From Azoarcus indigens (GTDB lineage: Bacteria > Pseudomonadota > Gammaproteobacteria > Burkholderiales > Rhodocyclaceae): 38,838 nucleotides of DNA. Below are positions 7,855-16,511 of this stretch, piece by piece. The stretch covers positions 1-38,838 of the forward strand of contig NZ_SNVV01000034.1 in NCBI RefSeq assembly GCF_004361735.1, given 5' to 3'. Each line of letters begins with the position of its first letter. Position 1 is the first letter of the stretch. A model generated the notes under the pieces. It worked only from the letters and a program-made list of their open reading frames with translations. It was not told the origin of the DNA and searched no databases. A program made the translations under genes and the position numbers.

Positions 7855-8166
7855 ATGTACGCGGTGATAAAAACCGGTGGCAAGCAGTATCGCGTTGCCG
7901 CTGGCGAAAAGATCAAGGTAGAACAGATACCGGCTGACGTGGGCTCCGAAATCACCATCGACCAGGTTCTCATGGTCGGCGAAGGCGAGTCCGTCAAGAT
8001 CGGCACGCCCGTGGTTTCCGGCGCCGCAGTGAAGGCCACCGTGGTTTCCCACGGCCGTCACGACAAGGTCAAGATTTTCAAGATGCGTCGTCGTAAGCAC
8101 TACCAGAAGCATCAAGGCCATCGCCAGAACTACACCGAGCTTCGCATCGAAGCGATCTCGGCCTGA
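7855..8166 (+). CDS. rplU: 50S ribosomal protein L21
   Basis: The 103-residue product is ribosomal protein L21 of the large subunit, which binds 23S rRNA. It begins [20 protein letters not shown], the near-universal start of bacterial L21. It also carries the [21 protein letters not shown] segment, a basic rRNA-binding region typical of the C-terminal half. Length and start fit the family. A GGAG lies eight bases before the ATG. It is co-transcribed with rpmA 19 bases downstream. Confidence 0.99.
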   Translation: MYAVIKTGGKQYRVAAGEKIKVEQIPADVGSEITIDQVLMVGEGESVKIGTPVVSGAAVKATVVSHGRHDKVKIFKMRRRKHYQKHQGHRQNYTELRIEAISA

Positions 8167-8185
8167 TTGCAGGAGGTAAGACCAA

Positions 8186-8449
8186 ATGGCACACAAAAAA
8201 GCTGGCGGTAGTTCCCGCAACGGCCGCGACTCAGAATCAAAACGACTTGGCGTGAAGCGCTACGGCGGCCAGTTCGTCGTTGCCGGCAACATCATCGTTC
8301 GCCAGCGCGGCACTGAATACCATCCGGGCGAGAACGTGGGCATCGGCAAGGATCACACCCTGTTCGCGCTCAAGGACGGCACCGTGAAGTTCGTGGTCAA
8401 GGGCGCCGCCAAGCGTCGCACCGTGATCATCGAGGCCGAAGCGGCTTAA
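8186..8449 (+). CDS. rpmA: 50S ribosomal protein L27
   Basis: The 87-residue product is L27, which sits near the peptidyl-transferase centre and contacts tRNA through its N-terminal tail. It starts [20 protein letters not shown], the classical L27 N-terminus without the cleavable extension seen in Firmicutes. [19 protein letters not shown] follows. A strong AGGAGGT ribosome site lies nine bases upstream. The operon ends at a clear intrinsic terminator just downstream. Confidence 0.99.
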   Translation: MAHKKAGGSSRNGRDSESKRLGVKRYGGQFVVAGNIIVRQRGTEYHPGENVGIGKDHTLFALKDGTVKFVVKGAAKRRTVIIEAEAA

Positions 8450-8466
8450 GTCGCGACTCCGGTCCG

Positions 8467-9700
<1,234 letters not shown>

Positions 9701-9723
9701 GCCCAATTCATCCCGAAGGCATC

Positions 9724-10839
9724 ATGAGAGAGAAGATCAAGCACGCCCGCCGGCTGGTCGTGAAGGTCGGCAGCGCCCTGGTGACCAACAACGGCGCGGG
9801 ACTGGACAAGCCAGCCCTGGATGACTGGGCAAGACAGATCGCCGCCCTGCGCGCCGAGGGCCGCCAGATCACCCTGGTCTCCTCCGGCGCCATCGCCGCT
9901 GGCATGCAGCGCCTGGGTTGGACCCGCCGCCCGCAGGAAATGCATAAGCTGCAAGCCGCCGCCGCCGTCGGCCAGATGGGCCTGGTGGAAGCCTACGAGG
10001 ACGCCTTCTCCCGCCAGGGACTGCAGACGGCGCAGATCCTGCTCACCCACGAAGATCTTTCGGACCGCACCCGTTACCTCAACGCGCGCTCCACGCTGAC
10101 CACCCTGCTCGATCTCGGCGTCGTTCCCATCATCAACGAGAACGACACGGTGGTGACCGATGAGATCAAGTTCGGCGACAACGACACCCTGGGCGCCCTG
10201 GTCGCCAATCTGATCGAGGCCGAAGCGCTCATCATCCTGACCGATCAGACTGGCCTCTATACCGCTGATCCGCGCAAGGACCCGACCGCTACCCTCATCA
10301 GCGAGGGCCAGGCGGAAGACCGCCAGTACGAAGCGATGGCCGGCGGAGCCGGCAGCGGCATCAGCAAGGGCGGCATGATCACCAAGATCCGCGCCGCCCA
10401 GCGTGCCGCCCGCAGCGGCGCCCACACCTGCATCGCCAGTGGCCGCGAGACTGATCCGCTGCTGCGCCTGGCCGCCGGCGAAGACATTGGCACCCTGCTC
10501 TATGCCACCAGCAGCCCGCTTCAGGCCAAGAAGCAATGGCTGGCCGACCACCTGCAACTCGCGGGCGACCTGGTCATCGACGACGGCGCAGTGGAAGCCC
10601 TGAGGAGCGGCCGCAGCCTCCTGCCTATCGGGGTTGTGGACGTCAGCGGCGATTTCTCCCGCGGTGCAGCCGTGTGCTGCCGCAGCCTGTCCGGCCAGGA
10701 GATCGCCCGCGGGCTGGTGAACTATAGTGCTTCGGAATGCCGTCGCATCGCGCGCAAACCGACCAGCGCCATCGAGTCCCTGCTGGGCTACATCGGCGAG
10801 GCCGAGTTGATCCACCGCGACAACATGGTGAGCAGTTGA
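9724..10839 (+). CDS. proB: Glutamate 5-kinase
   Basis: The 371-residue enzyme phosphorylates glutamate at the gamma-carboxyl, the first step of proline synthesis. The amino-acid kinase domain (about 1-260) shows [47 protein letters not shown] and [10 protein letters not shown]. The last 100 residues form a PUA domain ([23 protein letters not shown] and [14 protein letters not shown]), present in full-length bacterial ProB and involved in proline feedback. A GAAGG lies upstream of the ATG. proA is not in the window. It starts 23 bases after obgE and is probably read with it. Confidence 0.98.
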   Translation: MREKIKHARRLVVKVGSALVTNNGAGLDKPALDDWARQIAALRAEGRQITLVSSGAIAAGMQRLGWTRRPQEMHKLQAAAAVGQMGLVEAYEDAFSRQGLQTAQILLTHEDLSDRTRYLNARSTLTTLLDLGVVPIINENDTVVTDEIKFGDNDTLGALVANLIEAEALIILTDQTGLYTADPRKDPTATLISEGQAEDRQYEAMAGGAGSGISKGGMITKIRAAQRAARSGAHTCIASGRETDPLLRLAAGEDIGTLLYATSSPLQAKKQWLADHLQLAGDLVIDDGAVEALRSGRSLLPIGVVDVSGDFSRGAAVCCRSLSGQEIARGLVNYSASECRRIARKPTSAIESLLGYIGEAELIHRDNMVSS

Positions 10840-10976
10840 ACCAAAGCGCATAGCGCTTCACACCCGCTCCGCCGGGTAGCAATATGACGACCGGCGCAGC
10901 GAAGGCAGCCCCTGCCATTCCAGCGCCGCGCGACCACACAGCGTCTCAAGAACCTAAAGCACAAACGGAGACAACG

Positions 10977-11843
10977 ATGCCCGAGCAGAACCAGTTCGAT
11001 TACAACGTCGCCTTCTCGCGCAACATCGGCTGGTTCACCGAGAAGGAACAAGCCTACCTGCGCCAGTGCCGCGTCGCCGTAGGCGGCCTGGGCGGCGTGG
11101 GCGGCAGCCACTTGATCACCCTCGCCCGCTTGGGCATCGGCAAATTCACCATTACGGACCTGGACACCTTCGACTGGCCGAACCTGAACCGTCAGGCCGG
11201 CGCCAGCTGCTCCACCATGGGCCTGCCCAAGCTGGATGTCATGGCGCGCCAGGTACTCGACATCAATCCCGAAGCCGATCTCAAGCTGATGCCCAACGGC
11301 CTCAGCCTGGACAACATCGACGACTTCCTGGACGGCGTCGACCTCTACATGGACAGCCTGGACATTTTCGCCCTGGATATCCGGCGCAAGGTGTTCGCGC
11401 GCTGCCGCGAGCGCGGTATTCCCGCCGTCACCGCCGCCCCGATGGGCATGGGCACGGCCATGCTCGCTTTCCACCCCCAGGGCATGAGCTTCGAGGATTA
11501 CTTCGCCCTGGATGGCTTCGCCTTCGAGGACCAGATCCTGAAGTTCATCGTCGGCGTTTCCCCATCCATGCAGCAGCGCCATTACTTGCTGGAGCGCGGC
11601 TCAGTGAACCTGTTCAAGAAGAAAGTACCGTCCACCGCGATCGGCATCGAACTGGCCGCCGGCGTGGCCTGCAGCAATGCGATCAAACTGATCCTCAAGC
11701 GCGGCGATGTCATCGTGGCGCCACGCGGGCTGCACTTCGACGCCTACCGCAACACCATGATCCGCACCTGGCGCCCCTTCGGGAATCGCAACCCGATGCA
11801 GCGCTTCATGTTCTGGTACATCAAGCGCCTGCTGTCGAAATAG
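10977..11843 (+). CDS. ThiF/MoeB/HesA-family E1-like adenylyltransferase
   Basis: This 288-residue protein has the adenylating E1 fold. The ATP-binding loop GGLGGVGGSH lies near residue 35, DLDTFDWPNLNRQ near 60 supplies the Mg/ATP Asp and Asn-Arg pair, GLPKLDVMARQVLDINP carries the conserved Lys, and YMDSLDIFALD has the family Asp region. So activation of a carboxylate by AMP transfer is likely. The zinc-binding CxxC pairs of MoeB and ThiF are absent and no ubiquitin-like partner, JAB peptidase or rhodanese lies beside it, so the substrate is unknown. The C-terminus is basic and ends FMFWYIKRLLSK. I chose the ATG at 10977 because GGAG lies six bases upstream; a longer frame from 10884 adds a low-complexity stretch without support. 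Confidence 0.85.
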   Translation: MPEQNQFDYNVAFSRNIGWFTEKEQAYLRQCRVAVGGLGGVGGSHLITLARLGIGKFTITDLDTFDWPNLNRQAGASCSTMGLPKLDVMARQVLDINPEADLKLMPNGLSLDNIDDFLDGVDLYMDSLDIFALDIRRKVFARCRERGIPAVTAAPMGMGTAMLAFHPQGMSFEDYFALDGFAFEDQILKFIVGVSPSMQQRHYLLERGSVNLFKKKVPSTAIGIELAAGVACSNAIKLILKRGDVIVAPRGLHFDAYRNTMIRTWRPFGNRNPMQRFMFWYIKRLLSK

Positions 11844-11887
11844 CACGGCGTTTCGTTCGCACCGCCCGGCAACGACAGGCACAAATA

Positions 11888-11917
11888 AAAACCCCCACGC
11901 TTCCGCGCGGGGGTTTT
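11888..11917. terminator. Bidirectional intrinsic terminator between the ThiF and PEP-CTERM genes
   Basis: Arms AAAACCCCC (11888-11896) and GGGGGTTTT (11909-11917) flank an inner short stem. The T-run works for the plus-strand ThiF gene and the A-run for the minus-strand PEP-CTERM gene, which converge here. Confidence 0.88.
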
Positions 11918-11954
11918 AGCCCTTGAGCAACCCGGCCCAGGGCCGGGCATTCAA

Positions 11955-12845
11955 TCAGGCAGCAGCCTTGCTCTTGCGACGACGGGTCAGACCCAGACCC
12001 AGCAGACCAGAGCCCAGCAGCATCAGCGAAGCAGGTTCCGGCACATTGTTCGCAACCACGGTGAAGGTACCGCTACCGTCGTGGTTGGAGGTCAGGTCGA
12101 AACCACCAGGCACCGCCGTGAAGTCGCTCACGAAGATGTTGGTGTCGAAGCTGGCCAGGAACTCGATCGCCAAGGCGTCGGCACCGGAATCACCGCAATT
12201 CAACCAGATGTCGTAGAAGCCGCTGGAGCCGTTGCACTCGAAGTCAGCCGAGTGGAACAGGTTCGCGTAGGTCAGATCCGCGATACCGGTGAAATCGGCC
12301 GTACCGGTCAGCACGGTGCTTACGCCAGTCGCGCCACCACCGCTCACGGCGATGTTCATGAAGTTAATCATGTTGACGCCGTCGAACGAGATGTACATCT
12401 CGATCAGACCCGGGCTGTACGAGAAGGTCGGCACGCCGCCATTCACGCCGGTCACCACGCCGTTGAGGTTATCCACGGAGAAGCTCAGCAGCCAGTTGGT
12501 GCCGTAACCGTTATTGCTGTGAGTACCGAATACCTGGTTCGGAGTGAAGCCAGTGATCTGGTTGTTGGTCAGGTTGCCAACAGCAAGACCACCGCTGGTC
12601 GTCAGGTTGTCGCCGGCGCTGATCACGCCGTCACCGTTGGTGTCCTGGATGAAGGTCCGGGACTGGTAGGTGAAGAGGAACTCATCCTTCAGCGAGGTGC
12701 CGGTGTCGGTAACCTTGTCGCGCTGGGGCGCCGGGACGCCGTCGTAGTTGGTGCCGACATCCAGATAGAACGGGGCAGCGTTGGCAGCCGAGGCACCCAT
12801 CAACAGGCCGGCGGTAGCCATCGCGAATAGTACTTTCTTGCTCAT
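11955..12845 (-). CDS. PEP-CTERM sorting-domain surface protein with an EF-hand-like loop
   Basis: This 296-residue protein carries both marks of the exosortase system. It has a signal peptide (MSKKVLFAMATAGLLMG, likely cut after ANA at residue 23). Its C-terminal PEP-CTERM sorting signal starts at residue 268 with VPEPASLMLLG, then a hydrophobic run, then TRRRKSK. Exosortase/EpsH proteins are thought to process such proteins and help place them in the extracellular polymer matrix. Residues 68-79 (DTNGDGVISAGD) match a 12-residue calcium-binding loop of the dockerin/EF-hand kind. The rest is rich in G, N, T and S and reads like a beta-rich secreted domain. GGGAG lies seven bases before the ATG. 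A sigma-54 promoter lies upstream and a terminator downstream, so it is a single-gene unit. Its specific role is unknown. Confidence 0.9.
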   Translation of the reverse strand: MSKKVLFAMATAGLLMGASAANAAPFYLDVGTNYDGVPAPQRDKVTDTGTSLKDEFLFTYQSRTFIQDTNGDGVISAGDNLTTSGGLAVGNLTNNQITGFTPNQVFGTHSNNGYGTNWLLSFSVDNLNGVVTGVNGGVPTFSYSPGLIEMYISFDGVNMINFMNIAVSGGGATGVSTVLTGTADFTGIADLTYANLFHSADFECNGSSGFYDIWLNCGDSGADALAIEFLASFDTNIFVSDFTAVPGGFDLTSNHDGSGTFTVVANNVPEPASLMLLGSGLLGLGLTRRRKSKAAA

Positions 12846-13160
12846 TTGCCATCTCCCAAAGTGTTGGCGAAATCGTCAGCGTTTGGCTCTGTCTTGGGGT
12901 CAAACACTTTCCGCCACATCGCCGCGCCAAGCAATAAGCAAAGCCAATGCCAGATTTTTAAATTCATTAAAAATCATATAGATAAACAAAAAACCACATT
13001 TTTTCTGTTCTGCCTCAGGCTGGACTGTAAAAAAAACCGACACCCCATCTTGCCACCGGCGGGCCCGCCATCGAAAATCCCTGAGGAGGCTGTGCCAATA
13101 TGCGATTCTCCGCCTCTTCAGGCAGTGCCAGAGCCTTCAACAACTATTCCTATACAAAGC
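12846..13160. other. AT-rich divergent regulatory region between the PEP-CTERM gene and the permease operon
   Basis: This 315-base region holds no convincing gene. It is far more AT-rich in its middle (about 12950-13010) than the rest of the window. It contains the sigma-54 promoter (12937-12952). Next to that is an inverted repeat ATTTTTAA-attca-TTAAAAAT (12954-12974). Further out are a 12-bp palindrome GGCGGGCCCGCC (13058-13069) and a spaced inverted pair CCTCAGG (13013-13019) / CCTGAGG (13080-13086). The last two lie about 90-160 bases upstream of the inferred PEP-CTERM start of transcription, the usual distance for a sigma-54 activator. The AT-rich stretch could be bent for activator looping. 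No clear sigma-70 promoter for the permease operon is seen. Confidence 0.6.
12937..12952 (-). promoter_or_regulatory. Sigma-54 (RpoN) promoter of the PEP-CTERM gene
   Basis: On the minus strand TGGCATTGGCTTTGCT fits the sigma-54 pattern TGGCAC-N5-TTGCW. The GG at 12951-12950 and the GC at 12939-12938 are exactly ten bases apart, the invariant spacing. The -24 element has one mismatch in TGGCAC and the -12 TTGCT is perfect. Transcription would start near 12926, about 80 bases before the ATG. PrsR, a sigma-54 activator, is encoded in the same window. Confidence 0.75.
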
Positions 13161-14402
13161 ATGCTCAAGCCCGCCGTTGCCCTTAATCACTTCCGCACCG
13201 CCTGGCGCAACGTCGTGCGACAGGTCAGCCGCAGCCGCGCGGCCTTGATCGCAATCGCCTTCGGAGTGGTGGCCATGATCCTGGCCGCCGGTTTCATCGA
13301 CTGGAACCTCAGATTCGGCCGGGACAACACCATCCTGTCCCAGCTCGGGCATCTGCAGGTCATGCGTCCCGGCTTCACCGAGTACGGGCGCGCTGATCCG
13401 TACGGCTATCTTCTTCCTGAGATGAAACCTGCGGAAAAGGCGGCGCTGGAAGGGCTGCCCGGCTATCGCGTCTCCGCACCGCGCCTCCTGATCTCCGGGC
13501 TGGCAAGCTCCGGCGACACCACCCTTTCCTTCATCGGCGAGGGGGTGGATCCCGCCGCGGAGTCATCTCTTTCGGCAGCCTTGCGCTTTCCACAAGGGCG
13601 CAATCTGCAAACGGGCGACCACAAGGCCGCCATCGTCGGCCAGGGGCTGGCGCTGAATCTGGGCGTCAGGGTTGGCGACACGCTGGTGTTGATCTCCAAC
13701 ACCGGCAACGGCGGCATCAGCGCCGTCGAAGCCGAGGTCGTCGGCCTGTTCGAATCCATCACCAAGGCCTATGACGACGCCGCCCTGCGCATCCCGATCG
13801 ACCTCGCGCGGGAGCTGATGCGAACCGAAGGCGAACATCTCCGCCTGGTACTGCTGGATAAAACCGAGAACGTACCTGTGGCCGACCGCCAATTGCGCGC
13901 AGCCCTTCCATCAGACCGCTACGAGGTGGTCCCCTGGTGGCAACTGGCAGACTTCTACAACAAGACAGAAGCGCTGTTTTCCAAGCAGGTCGGATTCATC
14001 TACCTCGTCATCTCGATAATCATCGTGCTCGCCATCACAAACACCATGACCATGATGGTGATGGAGCGGATCAGCGAGATCGGCACCATGATGGCGCTGG
14101 GCACCCGGCAACGGGACATCCGCATCATGTTCCTGCTCGAAGGCACCATACTGGGGGGGCTGGGGGCACTGATCGGCATCGTTGCCGGCGTTCTGCTGGC
14201 GCTGCTCATCAGCGCCATCGGCATTCCCATGCCGCCCGGCCCCATCATGAGCTGGCCCTATGAGGCCGGCATCCTGCTGACGGCGGACAACATACTGACA
14301 GCCGCCGGCGTCGCCCTGCTCACCACCGTTCTGGCCAGCGCCTATCCGGCCTGGAAGGCCTCCCGCCAGGAGATCGTCAATGCGCTGCGTGCGCGCATTT
14401 GA
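13161..14402 (+). CDS. FtsX/MacB-type ABC transporter permease, first of pair
   Basis: This 413-residue inner-membrane protein has the LolCE/MacB topology. One helix lies near the N-terminus (AALIAIAFGVVAMILAAGF). A large periplasmic domain of about 230 residues follows, then three helices at the C-terminus starting at VGFIYLVISIIIVLAIT. The motif MERISEIGTMMALGTR after the second helix is the coupling region that contacts an ABC ATPase. Such permeases usually work with a LolD/MacB-like ATPase to extract or push lipids, lipoproteins or peptides, but no ATPase is adjacent. The ATG at 13161 is chosen because the protein then begins with the cytoplasmic lead of the first helix; no good ribosome site precedes it. 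A GTG at 13092 in the same frame has AGGAGG too close. The gene is 12 bases before the second permease. Confidence 0.86.
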   Translation: MLKPAVALNHFRTAWRNVVRQVSRSRAALIAIAFGVVAMILAAGFIDWNLRFGRDNTILSQLGHLQVMRPGFTEYGRADPYGYLLPEMKPAEKAALEGLPGYRVSAPRLLISGLASSGDTTLSFIGEGVDPAAESSLSAALRFPQGRNLQTGDHKAAIVGQGLALNLGVRVGDTLVLISNTGNGGISAVEAEVVGLFESITKAYDDAALRIPIDLARELMRTEGEHLRLVLLDKTENVPVADRQLRAALPSDRYEVVPWWQLADFYNKTEALFSKQVGFIYLVISIIIVLAITNTMTMMVMERISEIGTMMALGTRQRDIRIMFLLEGTILGGLGALIGIVAGVLLALLISAIGIPMPPGPIMSWPYEAGILLTADNILTAAGVALLTTVLASAYPAWKASRQEIVNALRARI

Positions 14403-14414
14403 GAGGGAAGGCGC

Positions 14415-15635
14415 ATGCGAGATCTGACCCGGCTCGGCTTCCGCAACCTGCTCCGCAACAGGGTACGGACCGCGATCACCCTGGCGGTGGTCACCTTCGG
14501 AGTCTGCGGCCTGATCCTCTCCGGCGGCTTCATCCGCGACATCTTCGTTCAACTCGGCGAAGCGCTGATCCATTCCCAGAGCGGCCACGCCCAGATCGGC
14601 CGTGAAGCGCTGTTCAGCTTCGGCTCCCGCTCGCCGGAGCGCTACCTGCTGGAAAAACCTGAAGCCTTGCGCAGCTATCTCGCAGAGCAGCCGGAAGTGA
14701 AGAATGTCATGGCGCGGATCACCTTTTCCGGCTTGCTCAACAACGGCAAGACCGACTACCCGGTGATCGTCGACGGCATCGAGGCCGACCGCGAGAACGA
14801 GCTCGGCACCTTCCTCCATCTGGTGTCCGGGCGCATGCTCACCGACAAGGACCAGTACGGCGCGGTCATAGGTGAAGGGGTGGCCAATGCACTGCGCCTG
14901 AAGGCTGGCGATCAGGCCACCCTGCTGGTGAACACCATAGATGGCGCAATGAACACCCTGGATGTCGAGATCGTTGGCGTGTTCCAGAGTTTCTCCAAAG
15001 ACTTCGACGCCCGGGCGATGCGCATTGCCCTGCCGGATGCGCAGTCCCTTCTGGCCACCGATGGCATTGGCAAATACGTTCTGGAACTGCATCGGACGGA
15101 TCAGACCGCCGCGCTGGTCCAGCGCGTCCGCGCCAACCTGCCGGCCGGTGATGTCGTCGTCCGCGACTGGGAGGAACTGAACGACTTCTACGGCAAGGCG
15201 GTCGAGCTCTACCAGCAGCAGTTCGGCTTCCTGAAGGCCACCATCCTGCTGATGGTCTGCCTCAGCGTCATCAACACCGTGAACATGAGTCTGGCCGAAC
15301 GCAGCTGGGAATTCGGCACCATGCGCGCCCTGGGCAACCGCAACCGGACCGTCATCGGACTCATCCTGACGGAATCCCTGGTGCTCGGCCTCGCCGGCGC
15401 GCTCATCGGCACGCTATTCGGCCTGCTGCTGGCGGCAGTCATTTCGGGCATCGGCATACCAATGCCCCCTCCACCCAATGCCAACCTCGGCTATGATGCC
15501 TATATCAGAATTGAAACAAGCGACGTACTTGAAAGTGCGCTCATCGGTACATGCGCAACCTTGATTGCTGCGATCTATCCCGCCTGGCGAACCACGAGAC
15601 TGAGCATCATAGATGCTCTTCGGGCCCGAGAATAA
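14415..15635 (+). CDS. FtsX/MacB-type ABC transporter permease, second of pair
   Basis: This 406-residue protein is a paralogue-like partner of the preceding permease with the same one-plus-three helix plan. It starts MRDLTRLGFRNLLRNRVRTAITL. The periplasmic MacB-type domain spans about residues 45-265. The coupling motif LAERSWEFGTMRALGNRN follows the second helix. The C-terminal loop GIGIPMPPPPN closely parallels GIGIPMPPGP in the first permease, so the two probably form a heterodimer. GAGAGGGAAGG precedes the ATG. The next gene, the exosortase-system acyltransferase, starts about 25 bases after the stop, so the three genes read as one operon. The missing ATPase must be encoded elsewhere if the transporter is ATP-driven. 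Confidence 0.86.
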   Translation: MRDLTRLGFRNLLRNRVRTAITLAVVTFGVCGLILSGGFIRDIFVQLGEALIHSQSGHAQIGREALFSFGSRSPERYLLEKPEALRSYLAEQPEVKNVMARITFSGLLNNGKTDYPVIVDGIEADRENELGTFLHLVSGRMLTDKDQYGAVIGEGVANALRLKAGDQATLLVNTIDGAMNTLDVEIVGVFQSFSKDFDARAMRIALPDAQSLLATDGIGKYVLELHRTDQTAALVQRVRANLPAGDVVVRDWEELNDFYGKAVELYQQQFGFLKATILLMVCLSVINTVNMSLAERSWEFGTMRALGNRNRTVIGLILTESLVLGLAGALIGTLFGLLLAAVISGIGIPMPPPPNANLGYDAYIRIETSDVLESALIGTCATLIAAIYPAWRTTRLSIIDALRARE

Positions 15636-15660
15636 AGGGCTGCCAACGCTATTCAGGGAG

Positions 15661-16440
15661 ATGACGTTGTTGCTCTTCGAACGCTTCAACCTGGGCCACG
15701 GCTTCAGGAAATACTTCGAGATTGCTCCAGCCACCAACGAGGCTCTGCGGAACGACGTGTTCCGCATACGCCACGAGGTCTACTGCGAGGAGTTGCATTT
15801 CGAGCCCGAACGTCCGGACCGTCGCGAGAGCGATCAGTATGACTCCCACAGCCTGCACTGCCTGATCCGCACCTCCAACCAGCCCACGCAGTTGGTCGGC
15901 TGCACCCGCCTGGTCCTCGTCAATCCGGCCGATCCCGACGAACCGCTACCGTTCGAGCGCACCTGTGCGGCGACGCTGGACCGCTCCATCATCGATCCCG
16001 CCCGGTTGCCTCGCGGAAGCATTGCCGAGGTTTCCCGCCTCGCCGTCCGCGGCCTGTATCGCCGACGCAAGGGCGAGGACCACAGCGCCATCGCCATCAG
16101 TGAAGAAGACTACGGCAACAGCGAGCGGCCGCGCTTCCCCTACATCCCCATCGGCCTTTACCTGGGGGCGGTCGCACTGGCGGCCCGTAGCGGCATCGAG
16201 ACGCTGTTCGTGCTCACCGAGCCTCGGCTTGCCGCGCATTTTGGCAAGCTGGGTGTCGACATTCGCCAGATCGGGGGACCGGTGGAACACCGCGGCACAC
16301 GCGTGCCTTCCGTCATGGACGTACAGAGCATCATCAAGAGCATGCGCTTCATCGTGAAACCCATCTGGAAAGTGATCCACGAGGAAATCGAGCGCGGCTA
16401 TGAGCAGGAAGCGCATAGCGGCAAGCTGAAGAGCAACTGA
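15661..16440 (+). CDS. PEP-CTERM/exosortase system-associated acyltransferase (N-acyl amino acid synthase-like)
   Basis: This 259-residue protein belongs to the GNAT-like acyltransferases found only in species with PEP-CTERM sorting, related to acyl-homoserine-lactone and N-acyl-amino-acid synthases. Visible family features are FRIRHEVYCEELHFEP near residue 34, YDSHSLHCLIRT, LVGCTRLVLVNP, the RGSIAEVSRLAVRGLYRRRKG segment around 120-140, and FPYIPIGLYLGAVALAARSGIETLFVLTEPRLA. The likely reaction is transfer of an acyl chain from acyl-ACP or acyl-CoA to an amino group; the acceptor is unknown. The start is uncertain: AGGGAG touches the ATG at 15661, a TTG at 15667 has better spacing, and an ATG at 15613 overlaps the permease. 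A strong terminator follows. Confidence 0.85.
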   Translation: MTLLLFERFNLGHGFRKYFEIAPATNEALRNDVFRIRHEVYCEELHFEPERPDRRESDQYDSHSLHCLIRTSNQPTQLVGCTRLVLVNPADPDEPLPFERTCAATLDRSIIDPARLPRGSIAEVSRLAVRGLYRRRKGEDHSAIAISEEDYGNSERPRFPYIPIGLYLGAVALAARSGIETLFVLTEPRLAAHFGKLGVDIRQIGGPVEHRGTRVPSVMDVQSIIKSMRFIVKPIWKVIHEEIERGYEQEAHSGKLKSN

Positions 16441-16464
16441 CCTTCCTTCCCTGACCGATGAAAG

Positions 16465-16490
16465 AAAAAGCCCGCATGCGCGGGCTTTTT
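16465..16490. terminator. Bidirectional intrinsic terminator between the acyltransferase and prpE
   Basis: Perfect 11-base arms AAAAAGCCCGC (16465-16475) and GCGGGCTTTTT (16480-16490) enclose a 4-base loop. It is symmetric, so it ends the plus-strand acyltransferase operon and the minus-strand prpE message. Confidence 0.93.
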
Positions 16491-16511
16491 CACTTCCAGC
16501 TTGCCCGGCGC

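Noticed and set aside
10893-10906. GG-N10-GC spacing before the ThiF gene
   Set aside because: Neither TGGCAC nor TTGC surrounds the GG and GC pairs (CCGGCGC and AAGGCAG), so a chance match in GC-rich DNA is more likely than a sigma-54 promoter.
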